Source: Siphonodentalium dalli
Lineage: Eukaryota; Mollusca; Scaphopoda; Gadilida; Siphonodentaliidae
NCBI GenBank assembly: GCA_032622095.1
Contig: CP136069.1
Location: 129,001,123 to 129,065,122 of the forward strand
Length of the DNA: 64,000 nt
Reading direction: 5' to 3'
This document shows, one piece after another, positions 51,251 to 63,213 of this stretch. The notes under the pieces were generated by a model. It saw only the letters and a program-made list of their open reading frames with translations, was not told the DNA's origin and ran no database searches. Numbering within the stretch: position 1 is the stretch's first letter; each line of letters opens with the position of its first letter. A program made the position numbers and the translations under genes.

Positions 51251-51642
51251 CCCTTTACCCAACAAACCGGCCAAAACCGGCCAAATAAAGCTTCAACAGC
51301 CTAAAATATCTTCGGTCTGTCTCAATAGAACCATACAAATATGGATATCATTGGAACCGGCTCCTTGACCACATTGTGATGGTTACAGTTATGCCCTGTG
51401 CCAATGCATTCTCTTATATATGCGAGTCGACCATAGGTCGCCTCGCATATATAAGAGAATGCATTGGCCTAAAAAAAATCTTTTTTTAACACTTTTTACT
51501 ATTTTTTCTTACATTCTTTAACAATTTTATAATTTTTAATGAGTTAAGCCAATGCATTCTCTTATATATGCGAGGCGACCTATGGTCGACTCGCATATAT
51601 AAGAGAATGCATTGGCACAGGGCCCTTCTGTTGGGTAAAGGG
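51251..51642. mobile_element. TTAA foldback MITE (TIR CCCTTTACCCAACA)
   Basis: TTAA at 51247-51250 and 51643-51646 flanks CCCTTTACCCAACAAACCGG and the mirrored TGTTGGGTAAAGGG. Inside are two inverted AATGCATTCTCTTATATAT palindromes shared with the 19768 family. Confidence 0.85.
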
Positions 51643-52635
51643 TTAAGTCTGGTCTGGCATAAAACCATGAGTAGCATGAAGGTTTTGAAATAACCGCCAG
51701 CCTTTGAAATCCTAATATGCAGTTCTAACCAGCCTTTATGTATAAGCTTATCTGACCAGTACAGTGTATTCCATATTTGATATGTATCTGACATGTTATA
51801 CATTTTTCCACACCACTTTCATATACATGCATATGAACATTATTCACAACAGATCAATAAAGTTATTAATTGATCATCATGAAATAAAAGTATATTTTTT
51901 TTTAAATACTGATGTTGCAAAATTGTCTGGATATTGAATCGTTTTAACTTTTAAACAGTCAATAGTGAAGCTGAAGCAGCTACATGTACATGATACTTAC
52001 CATGATCAAATTAGACTCACCGAATTGAGCCGTACTGTACATGTACATGACAAGATCCTTAATTGTAATGTTGTCTGTTTCATGCAATTACCTGCATGTA
52101 CATGTACTGTGATTACATTACATGTATTTCACGAATTGATAATTTGATACATCACTTGAAGAATAACGATGGTGTGACAATAATGCAATGGGTAGTTACA
52201 GAATACATGTAAGATTTAAGAAATTGATGCGTATATCACTATTGCTAATGAGATTCACCTGATTCAGGTTTGTTCTTTACAGTGATGAAGTGATCGTGGA
52301 CCTTATACATATTACATTGGTTTCATAATCCTATTGTGAAATACCATTTCGCAATCATTATAGTGCACACCTTTAGACTCCATTGATATGTGAGTTAATT
52401 TTGACAAAGGTAATGGGAGATACTCTATATGTATTTTAAAGAATTTGTTTATATGTGTCCTAAACGTCTGAACAATTTTTACCAGCTCTCACATCAGTAG
52501 TGAGTAGTATCTCATTTATAATGATTTATTCATATCTTCATTTAATTGTACAGCCTTATAAGAAATTTATATAGACACTATGTATGTGAACGTCTGTATA
52601 CATTCATAAGGTCACTGTATGTCTGGTATACTAGT

Positions 52636-54130
52636 AGAGAGAGAGAGAGAGATAATTTATTGACAAAGAGCAACTCCAACAAAATATGCACAAATAATAA
52701 TGAAGATAATAAAGTTAATACAGATTAAAAGAAAATACAACAAAATCTATGCTAACCCATCTGGGATAACTATCCACCAGATGGGCTGATTGCTCCTTGC
52801 CTGGGGAGGGCATATCCAATTATTGGCTGTCTTACTGCCCACCCCAATTAGTCATTAAAATAGCACTCTGCTCTGCCTGGAAGCTGCGTGAACGATGGTA
52901 TATTATATAGAATAACTGTGGTCAATTATAAAATATACAATTTTGTATATAGGATAATTTAGGAATGAATTCGAAATCAAGGGAGCATACGGATGAGTGA
53001 CCACGCGAGTTTAACCTATATATTTATATCGATTGGTCATATCACGCAAAACTTTTTATGTATTACTTGTATTTACAATCATTAATTAGAAAAGCCACGG
53101 TCATAAATTTAGGTGAATAACTCGCGAGGTTCCATTGGATGAGATCCAGTCAGAAAATCATACATTAGCTGGAGTAATGTACGACGGGAAATGTCATTGG
53201 TGTAGTTGAATAATATGGCACGAGAGCCATAAACATTTATATAATACGTGTATATATACATAATAGATGGGGATATTATTATGGGCATTCCGGGCAATAT
53301 GGATTTGTACAAGTTACTTCAGTGGGATAGGAACTAATACATTCACTAATGAACTTTCTCCTGAATATCTCCCGAAAGGGCTCTTCTCGAAGCTTTTTGT
53401 TTAAGTCATTCCATATGGCAGGAAATTTAAAAGTTGGAAAGGAGTCAAGCGATTTTATTCGTGATTTGGCAATTTTGAACAAACCCTTTTGACGAGTGTT
53501 CCCTTGATTAATTGCAAAGTAGAATTTAAACGATGCAGGCAGTCTATCATTTCTCCAGTCTAACATTAAAAGGGATATTCCAAGTTTGTAAATGTCATTT
53601 AATTTTAATATGTTATTTCTACTGAAGAGGGGGTCAGTGTGTGAATTATATTTTTTATTGTTGAGAATTCTTATTGACTTTTTTTGAAGTAGGAATAGTT
53701 TGTGGGCGTGCCTACTATGACTCCAAATTTCTATGCCATATAAGAGATAACTATGTACAAGCGAGTGGTAAAGTGTCTTCAGAGCATTAAATGGGAGAAT
53801 TTTTTTTACTTTGTTCAATGCGAAATTTGCATTCGCTACTTTAGAGCAAAGTTTGGAGATGACGAGATGTGCGCATTATAGTTGAGGTTTTCATCCATTT
53901 CAATGCCTAGGAATTTTACACTTTTCTCCCTAAAATCTTCGCCTACTCGCTCAACAGGAATATTATTGATTACAAGATTAATTTGTGCGCTTTTCGGTAC
54001 CAATTTCGAAGGATCAAATAGAATGTAGCGTGTTTTGTTAGCATTTAAGGAAAGGCGGTTCGCACAACACCATTGGAAGAGCTTTTGTAGTTCAAGGTTT
54101 ATTTCACCATATATTACATGTACAGTGGTA
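52636..54130 (-). mobile_element. 5'-truncated CR1/Jockey-type LINE fragment with (TC)n tail
   Basis: The - strand encodes the end of a non-LTR reverse transcriptase (53279 to about 54130), then a 3' region that ends in CAATAAATTATCTCTCTCTC at 52636. The tail microsatellite marks the 3' end. The 5' part, including the endonuclease and most RT motifs, is absent. Confidence 0.8.
53279..54130 (-). pseudogene. Reverse transcriptase C-terminal remnant
   Basis: The intact - strand part reads ALKTLYHSLVHSYLLYGIEI, WSHSRHAHKLFLLQKKSIRI and so on to CTNPYCPECP. This is the typical thumb region of CR1/Jockey-like RTs. Upstream in another frame are INLELQKLFQWCCANRLSLN, ANKTRYILFDPSKL and VKFLGIEMDENLNYNAH, joined after a frameshift near 53855. 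The YADD catalytic box position is degraded (TSATTVHV). The copy cannot be functional. Confidence 0.85.
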
Positions 54131-54139
54131 GCAGAGGTT

Positions 54140-56060
54140 GAATTTAACCTTTATTCTGGGAGTCATGTCTTCTGGGCGGCCCATACATTTCACCAGAAAC
54201 AGTGCCTGCACATCAGATGCAATGTAGTACAGAATATACACGCAATACCAATTAAATAAAACATCACTTTATATAATGTGTAACTCATATAATGTGTAGA
54301 CTCAATGAGAATAAATATCGAAGGAGTTGTGCTAGTAGATAAGTTTACACAGCAAACAGCACTGGTATATACATGTACATCTTAAATATATATGATCCGG
54401 ATCAACACTCACATGGTTATTAACTGGTTAATATATGGACAACATAACTATACATGTATGTGAACACAATACTCTGTAATGCGAGATATTGTGTCCTCCA
54501 TCAGTAAGATAACAAGGATAAATAGTTTAGATCAATGTCATGCAAATAGTTATATTTGCATCGACAGATGTACATGTGCAAGATAAACTTTTCGAAGAAT
54601 CAGATTTTTATACAAGAAAATATTTGATATTTTCATCAGAACTTTCTTGAGAGGTGAGGTTCTTTCCAGTCTACATGTGTATTCTATGAGCAAGAGGTTC
54701 TTAAAAATGGACAAAACTCACAATTTTCGAAGAACGAGAATTTTGCACTAAGAGGAAACTTATTTTTTTTTCCTCACAGGGTACTGTTTTGAACAATGAG
54801 ATTACTGTGAACCTATATACTGTTCGTAATCATCATACATATGACATAGTTGCACTTGAATAGTTTTACATTAGCAGGACCCGGGCAGTGGGATCTGGTG
54901 TGAATATGTCACCTTTGCTAGATGTTGATGGATTAATTGTCCAACATATATTTATATTTATATAGGATTAGTTTGGCCACCGTGATAAAGGACACTTTGA
55001 ATTGACCACGGCAATCCTGATAGATATTATGAGTGTTGATTAATTTGACCAACATGTTTTTGCTAGGCGATATTGATAATTTTTTACATGATCATGGTCA
55101 CCTGTTAAAAGACGCGACCTTTGATTACCTTTACAGTAATCACCATGATAATTTCATTGATGGTTTCATTCATGGATTAGTAGTCATCATTTGAATAAAC
55201 ATGTTCACATGTTAGAAGAGACAAATTATCGACATGTACTGGGACATTATCATACTGGTGGTAGCCTAATTTCGAGAGACGGTAGTCGTTTGCGACATGA
55301 GTTTTGACGACATGCTTGTTTGAAATTGCATGCGGTGATACATGCATTGGATTTCTGGGTGTGTTTGATAATTCTGACATCACATGAGCATGATCATCCT
55401 ATTATGTAACATAACGGGACAACATGACTTACACTTATCATTATCTTGATAGACGGTAGCCCTGATTGGTTTAGATGAACATGGTCAATTTAAGTTCTTT
55501 TGACAGATGTTTTGACTTTGAATAGCTTTCTTGAAAATTATTTGATCAATTTATAAATGGTATATCAGATATACCCCTCACGTTTAAAGTTTTACAAGCA
55601 TGGAGAATGTTAATTTATGATATATCTTCTCTATATATACTAGTAGCATAGTTTTCCAGAACTGGCAGCCCTGGTGGTTTTTTCTTGCTCCTTTCCAGGG
55701 TGTTATTGCTATACCTTGGAGGAGTTGGTCCTTTGTTGGAATTTGATATGATTTCTAATTCCCTGGGATCCTTGTCTGGTTTTGGATATTATTGTTTTAT
55801 TCATCCAGACTATTTTTTCTTCCTTGGCTGCTGGTTCTGGTTTTCTTTGAACTGGCAATTTCCGCCTTTCTTTTTGCTAGCATTGTTTGACACAATAATA
55901 GTCTTCTTGATATGTGCCAGGTATTTTCATGCACCAGGATTCTTAGCCACAAAATATTGGATAAACCTTCAGTATGGTATTTGATATCCAATCATTATTA
56001 GGCTAGTTAAGGTGTTTTAGGTACCGGTACACGTACATTACTACATTAAGCTTACTAAAG
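54140..56060. other. 1.9 kb without a supported gene
   Basis: Only AT-rich sequence with scattered ACATGTA palindromes. The hydrophobic ORF at 55685-55984 has no start context, splice support or recognisable family. Confidence 0.4.
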
Positions 56061-56110
56061 ATGAGCTACAAGTATTGAAGTCTTTTTATTTTTTGGCGGG
56101 CCTACGGCTT

Positions 56111-56373
56111 GGCGGTATACTTCAATACTCAGATTTTGACCTGTGTATTTGAGATATGTTATTTGAAGTGTGAATAGCGAATGTGATTTCCTTAGTGTTT
56201 GACAAATTTACCGAACTGATATATGTGATTGTGTAATGATATTCATTTATGTTTGTATTTGTCGGGAAAATGATATGATTGTTGTCGAACTGAGTGAATG
56301 ATGTGTGGTGAAGATGATGGATGCATATGTAATGTTCACTTTGTAACAATGATGAGCTTGGCTCATTCGTGCC
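56111..56373 (+). repeat. 263 bp direct repeat, copy 1 (copy 2 at 56745-57007)
   Basis: It begins GGCGGTATACTTCAATACTC and ends GGCTCATTCGTGCC. The two copies are collinear without indels at a spacing of 634 bp, and I saw no mismatch. The ends are not TG...CA, so an LTR is unlikely. Confidence 0.85.
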
Positions 56374-56744
56374 TTAATAAATTTTGTAATCAATGTTACA
56401 CTTCATTCTAATCTGAATCCCTGTAGTACACTGGCATTGGAATAACAGCATTATCTCACGATAGCTCACCAGCTTGTTTTACAAGCTATGTTATTACAGT
56501 CGAGCAAGGGGAGTAATTTATATATTATTAGAATAATAGTTAATTATTCCCCGCCCCGAGACTGCACTTCGTTCCGGTGCCCGGTATCGAATAAGACATC
56601 CGGAAATTATAATATTTCATAGCTACCGGAACTGTAACCTTTGAACTTTCGCGCCAATTTGAAATTCGTTGACAATTTTTGACAGGTGTTGGTTCACCCA
56701 CCCTCCCTCCCTTTTAACTTAATTATCACATTATTTTCTATCTG

Positions 56745-57007
56745 GGCGGTATACTTCAATACTCAGATTTTGACCTGTGTATTTGAGATATGTTATTTGA
56801 AGTGTGAATAGCGAATGTGATTTCCTTAGTGTTTGACAAATTTACCGAACTGATATATGTGATTGTGTAATGATATTCATTTATGTTTGTATTTGTCGGG
56901 AAAATGATATGATTGTTGTCGAACTGAGTGAATGATGTGTGGTGAAGATGATGGATGCATATGTAATGTTCACTTTGTAACAATGATGAGCTTGGCTCAT
57001 TCGTGCC
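56745..57007 (+). repeat. 263 bp direct repeat, copy 2
   Basis: It matches copy 1 base for base as far as I can read. Its right edge fuses to the TTTTCGAGTCTATAAAGGAT repeat family, and its left edge follows the 56 bp segment shared with 48697. Confidence 0.85.
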
Positions 57008-57096
57008 GTTTTCGAGTCTATAAAGGATATACACACACACATATATATACGTAGTTCTCAAAATATGTAGTAGACTAGCAGGTTAGCCCGTGGGTT

Positions 57097-58090
57097 TTTA
57101 TGTTTACCCATACTATAGTATGGTAAACATAGTGTCGTTGTCCGGATTGACCACTCGTCGTTAGTCCGTCTGTCTGTCTGTCCGTCTCTGTAGACACTTT
57201 ACGCATGGTGCGATAACTGAAATATTTTCTATCTGATCGGAACCAAATTTTGTGTATGAATTTCTCAGCACCAAATACAGATCGAGTTTGAATATGGGTT
57301 TGATCCGAGTTATGGCCCTTTGACATAGAATTCATGCATGTTTCCATAAATACACCATTTCTCAACTGATAGGAACCAAATTTGGTATGTGAGATTCTTA
57401 ACTCAAAATACAGATCGAGTTCATTTTTTAATGGAGTTATGGCCCTTTTTCAATCAAGAATTGAACAGACAACCCTAGCAGTCTACAATTAATTACCAGT
57501 GATATGAAGTTTAACTCCTTAGAGAAGGAGATAAGCAGTAATCTGTATTATGAGAAATAGAGTTATTTTTAGCCATCAGTGTGAGGCCTAACCAGAGATA
57601 CTTTATACCTGTGGAGAGATAAGAGCTCTATGTAATTAATTTGCCCTGTTAGCCTGGGTTTCTAAGGAGGACTCCTTGTCAAGAAAGATGGCTGGCAATA
57701 GAAAACTCATAGGGAATAAATTGTGTTTTATCACATAATCTGTTATGTTTGTCCAGTGTTTCACAAAAATCACATACATGCCCATGCTAGTGGAGATGGG
57801 AAAATTGATACTTACCCACAAATGACAAATTTGTATGTTTACCCATACCATAGTATGGTATTAAAACATAGTATCAATGTCCGGATTGACCACTCGTCGT
57901 TAGTCCATCCGTCCATCTGTCTGCCTGTAGACACTTTACGTATGGTGCGATAACTCATACATTTTCTATCTGATCGGAACCAAATTGTGTATATGAATTT
58001 TACAGCACAAAAGACAGATTGAGTTCGAATATGAGTTTGATCAGACTATTTTTAAGTGAGTTATGGCCCTTTTTCCAAAAAAATATTCAC
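57097..58090 (+). repeat. Two copies of the ATGTTTACCCATAC-led repeat
   Basis: Copies at 57097-57480 and 57835-58090 share GTCCGGATTGACCACTCGTC, (GTCC)n, ACTTTACGYATGGTGCGATA, CTATCTGATCGGAACCAAAT and GAGTTATGGCCC with the 13715 array. The bases between (57480-57835) have no identified content. Confidence 0.7.
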
Positions 58091-58219
58091 TCTTAAAAAA
58101 AAAAAAATTAGTTTTAATTTCTTGCACAATTTAACATAAAATGAATAAATAAATAAATAACAACAAAAAGTAATAAAATTGTTTTTTTTATAATAATTAA
58201 AAAAAAAATTGTTCTTTAA

Positions 58220-58572
58220 CCCCTTACCCAACAGAAGGGCCCTGTGCCAATGCATTCTCTTATATATGCGAGTCGACCATAGGCTTAACACATTAAAAAT
58301 TATAAAATTGTTAAAGAATGTAAGAAAAAATGGTAAAAAGTGTTAAAAAAAGATTTTTTTTTAGGCCAATGCATTCTCTTATATATGCGAGGCGACCTAT
58401 GGTCGACTCGCATATATAAGAGAATGCATTGGCACAGGGCATAACTGTAACCATCACAATGTGGTCAATGAGCCGGTTCCAATGATATCCATATTTGTAT
58501 GGTTCTATTGAGACAGACCGAAGATATTTTAGGCTGTTGAAGCTTTATTTGGCCGGTTTGTTGGGTAAAGGG
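58220..58572. mobile_element. TTAA foldback MITE, inverted relative to 51251
   Basis: TTAA at 58216-58219 and 58573-58576 flanks CCCCTTACCCAACAGAAGGG and GGTTTGTTGGGTAAAGGG. It matches the 51251 element in reverse orientation, with one inner palindrome partly deleted. Confidence 0.85.
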
Positions 58573-58576
58573 TTAA

Positions 58577-59248
58577 AGTTACTACTAACAAAATTTGAAA
58601 AACTAACACCATTATAACTCCGCCAAGGGTACCCTGAGTCAGCACACCAAATTTGATTTAATATGGTTATATTATTTTCTGATGTCTCTTATGCCAATGA
58701 GCAGATAAAGAAAGCTATGGTATCTAATTTAAAAAAAGTTTCAACAATACACATCACATGCTGTTAACAGTAGACTAGAACATCACTCTACAGAAGGTCT
58801 GAGGTCATTATAACTGTTATTGGTTTCATAGATATGCCAGCCTTTAACATAATCAATGCCTGTGACTTGTTGACAGCTCTGCTGTATAATTGATACTGAT
58901 GGGTCAGCAGTGAGGTGATGGCTGTTGTGGGTAGAATTTGAAACATTATCATTGTAAACTTAAATTGGAATCTCTTGACCAAGTATTCCATGTCCAGGTC
59001 ACCTTTTCACATTTAACCCAAGGCTGTGGTTGTGCAGCATTACAGATCCTGTTCCAGTGCATTCTCTTATATAAATGTGAGTGACCCATAAATTCCAATA
59101 ATTTGTGTTAGGTACATTGTCTATAATAGTACATAACATTATACTCTATAATTCAACATCAAAACTCTTGTTTATGATTCCGATCAGAGTAACTTACTAT
59201 CGCCAAGGGATGGGTTAACATCTGCCGATCGTGATCGGCCTCTCGTTA
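58577..59248 (+). repeat. ~0.7 kb duplicated segment (other copy 63218-64000)
   Basis: ACTAACACCATTATAACTC, CCAAGGGTACCC, TCAACAATACACATCACATG, GTTGACAGCTCTGCT and TATTCCATGTCCAGGTCACC occur in the same order at both places, with indels. Both copies run into the 14888-type repeat. Confidence 0.8.
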
Positions 59249-61484
59249 CCCTTAGATTTCCCAGTTTAACATATTCAACATAAACATGATACCTTACTGA
59301 ACAAATATTCAAATCTTTGGGCGGGTCCAATTTCACGTGCGACCATATCCTTGACCATGACCTCGCTCATGTACGCTCATATAGGCATGTTTATGGACCT
59401 CGACCAATCCGACTCAAAGTTTCTCGCAAAAAGCACGGTGAATTGTTTATAAGCAGAGTCACAATATTGCATCATTTCCTTAATTAGATTCGCGAGCATT
59501 CTACGTTGGTTGTAAAACCCCTAATATGGTGCTTCTACAACTTACAAATCACAATACTATCATCGTAAATTCCTTATTTGGTGTGTGACGTAATTACCAT
59601 AGTTAGGAGAAAATACTAACTGGATTGAAAAATATTCATCTCTTTGCAGGAACAATTATATTATGTACACTTTTTCTGTCTGATTATTTCCCAATCATGA
59701 AGTAGCATGGATTAGCTGGATTTTGAACTGACAGCTGGTAGTATGGGCCGATTAACATAAATTGAATAATTTGACTGCAATTGTTGATGGTGCCAATAAT
59801 TTGATATTTGCCTTCCACAGCACAACGGAACATTTTCATTGGATGATCCAGTAGTTCCCAGTGATTGTCTATAAACAAAAGGTTCTGTAACGTTTAAACA
59901 AACATGACAATAACATGCAATGTACGTGATATTTATGATTGGTATAAGAACAAAATATGTCTATTATATAATATTCTTTCTGTTTATGGTTGTTTTAGCG
60001 GATGTGACTATTTTAGCAGCAATACCCACTGCGAAGGAGCATGTAATATAAAAGAAATATATCACCTACACTCTTTTTTCAATTTTTATCCACTTCCCTG
60101 GCACAACATCAAAAAGTTCCCAATTTTTGTTCTGGTGGAATATTTTCTCATAGCTAGAGTAGACATTCATGGCATGATCTAATATATATGGTTCCATGCC
60201 TGGGGGAGTTTGCAATAATAATACGTATGACAACCGGTTTTTGGTGTTGAATGTAATTGATGTCTGACAAATTTTCAGCTCTTGAGGGTCCAGCAATTTC
60301 TGTATAAACAATCATTTAACGATCCAGACTGCATAATCCATGATGGAATATTCAATTGCATGAATCACCAGGACTTCAGTTACTGGTGGCCATTCACAAA
60401 AATATTTTCGGCAACATGCTCAGTGAATTAGCGGGCATCGATAATGACTGAGAAAAACTACACCGGTATAATTCTTTAAGGATCAGGGAACCACAATTTT
60501 TAGCCAGGAACTCATTCATGCATTGAGTATCACAGTTTGCAGCTATGCACACAAAATAACTGTAAATTTGCGATGTGGTTAAAAAATAGTTACCCAATAT
60601 CATTGTAAGAGCTAGCGGAGAAGTTCTCTCGATCTTTTCGAGCACCTTGGGTGCTTTGCGCAAAAATCACTACTTCGCGATTTCATTGTAAATATTGGGG
60701 TCCCCTGATTCTTAAGATATATTTACATGCTGAAATATTACTTGCACAAGTTGTGGTAGCAGGAATCAGATTGACTCTGAGTTAGCCAACTATCCCGACT
60801 TGACTATATTATTATTAAAGGGATGGGTATGAGTCTTACATATATCAGCAGATTTCTATTTAGAATTTGTGTCTGCAAACATAATGTCACTATGTTCCTG
60901 CGCCTCTTCTATGTGTTTGAATCTTCAAGAACCCGTTACTGGTAACCTGCTGTTCTTGAACGTCCAATATCAACGAATACATATTTACTCCAATTTTATT
61001 CAAAATGTTTCATGTCACCGTTGATATACAGCCTCAAGAACTCATTGGTATTGTAGGGGACACCAGTAAAAGATGTGACAATTAGTGACAGTGCATGCAA
61101 GACCTTATTGCTTGAAAAGCATGCTGATTACATCGAGAGTTATGGTACGAAGAAAGATGAGTATGTGAGTATATACTGTAAATATTATGTCCTACTACTA
61201 TGTTAAGTCTTCTGAACAAATATTTACCAAATGAATTTCATAGGATTGAATTAGTGTAATTTCATTAGTAATTCCTCCATTTATTGCAGAGCTAAATATT
61301 TTAAGATCCTAGATAAACATGCAGAAATTATTCTACTAACGGTATTCACCGCAAATTGTCTATGTATAAGAATGATAATATACATGTATTATGATGTATA
61401 TTGCTAATATGTAATCAGTTTTTATAAAAATGACTACGTTTAGCTAATTTTAGCAAGATTATTGACTTTGGTTATACTGAGCAC
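59249..61484. other. 2.2 kb without a supported feature
   Basis: Short ORFs here (for example 59904-60182) show no family resemblance or splice-site support. A partial TAGACATTCATGGCATGATCT motif at 60160 matches one end of the 72 bp MITE seen in the tandem units. Confidence 0.4.
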
Positions 61485-61640
61485 CTCAGCGATAACTCAA
61501 ATATTTTCTATCTGATCGGAACCAAATTTTGTATATGAATTTCTCAGTACAAAAGACAGATCGAGTTCGCATATGGGTTTGATCTGACTATTTTATATTT
61601 TAAACAGAGTTATGGCCCTTTTTCGAAAAATTATTCACTC
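61485..61640 (+). repeat. Partial copy of the 149-bp satellite family
   Basis: GCGATAACTCAAATATTTTC, CTGATCGGAACCAAATTTTG and GAGTTATGGCCCTTTTTCGA match the 13715 and 57835 arrays. Its end, ATTATTCACTCTTAA, is where the next element inserted. Confidence 0.75.
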
Positions 61641-61644
61641 TTAA

Positions 61645-63213
61645 CCCTTTGAACCCGTAACACCGATATTTAGGTGCAAACGAACCGTGACTATATCCCG
61701 TAACACCGATATTTCGGTGCAGCGTCAACATGAGTCGGTAGCAAATATATATATAGTATAACGAGCATCAGACCCACTGATTTATATTTAAATGGCACCC
61801 ACATATGTCAGCGGCACCCAGGGTGCATGTGGAATGGTTGGCCGCTAGTATCGGGTAGAAATATATGCGCATGCGCATAGCATATAATCTACAAAAACAT
61901 ACAATATTTTAAGTGAACTGTGCCGCTATATTTACGGCATATAATTTCGTGTTCCCCGTGTGTGTACAGAACAGACATAATTTTGACACACAATTTCAGT
62001 TTAAATTACCCTCGCGTATATTAATCAGTGTTCTGCTACATATGGGGAAGGGTTTATCGCATATGAAGTTGATTTATTCGCGCATGCGCAGACCAGCGCA
62101 ATGACAAATATAAAATGGTTTATAACGTACTTATACACAACATACCCACTAATATATATATATAAATGGGCCTATTGAAGTCAGCGCTGGCAAAGGTGTG
62201 TATAATAATGGATTGGCTGCCCGCTAGAGATGGGTAGGAAAATATGCGCATGCGCGCAGGCTATAATTTAAGTGAAATTTGGCGATATATATGACATATA
62301 GTTGCACGTTTCATGTGTTAGTACAGTAGACACAATCTATACTGCTTACTTGAACAATGTGGCCACGATATGTTACGGGAAATTACGTTGTTTCGGGTCT
62401 CTGTAATATAAGTCTCTGTTCTGCCACATGCGGGAAAATGTCTATCGCATATCAAGTTGACTTACTCTCGCATGCGCAGAGCATCGTAATTGCAAATAAA
62501 CGATTTATAGCATAGCGATACATAATTGGTTGCATCGAAACGCAATTCGCTGATGTATAATTATAATGTTATAAGCTAGATTTTGTTTATTCTGCAAATT
62601 TCGGGTAGTTGCCAAGTGACCGTTTCTAATGAGAGATCGGGTGGCAAAGTCTCCAGATCGTATAATGATCAGTAGTCCATGCATACATGTAGCATGCCTG
62701 CACAGTTTCAGGTAGGTGTCCCTTTTGAACATAACCAACACCGTGTGACTAGCCACTCTCTACATTAAGGCAAAACATACCACTGAATGGTTAGTGCAAT
62801 GATGTCATTCGATCATGTGTGGTATTTGCTAGCAACCGTTGTTACCCTTAAATTGGATATTTGTTTCACTATTCTGGTCGGGTTTATCTCAAATTTCATG
62901 TTAGGGTATTAGCTGCATCAAAAAACGCAATCACTGGGGTTGAATTACGACGCTGTAAGCTATATTTACATTTTCCAGTCAATTCCGGGTAGTTGCCTAG
63001 CAACCGTTACCAAGGAGTTGCCGCGAGGCAAAGTCTCGCGATCTTATAATAATCGCTGATCTGTGTGGGACAAACCTGTAAAGTTTCAGACCTGTGTCAC
63101 AATTTAAATATAATCAACACCATGCGACTAGACACTGTCTAATTTAAGTGGAAATGCCACTGGGAGCCCCGGGTCAGGGTGTCGATCGCTGTGGGGCGTC
63201 AGGGTTCAAAGGG
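61645..63213. mobile_element. TTAA element, 1.57 kb, with verified empty-site paralogue
   Basis: TTAA plus CCCTTTGAACCCGTAACACC at the left is mirrored by AGGGTTCAAAGGG plus TTAA at the right. The paralogous sequence at 58086-58110 reads ATTCACTCTTAAAAAAAAAA with no element, which shows precise insertion at TTAA. The interior has two duplicated blocks (61840-62110 against 62210-62520; 62560-62765 against 62960-63140) and no transposase. A piggyBac- or Kolobok-type origin is possible. Confidence 0.85.

Noticed and set aside
55685-55984. 99-codon hydrophobic ORF suggesting a membrane protein
   Set aside because: Hydrophobicity follows from T-rich sequence, and there is no start context, homology or splice structure.
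56111-57007. LTR retrotransposon
   Set aside because: The direct repeats lack TG...CA ends, and no primer-binding site, polypurine tract or coding remnant lies between them.
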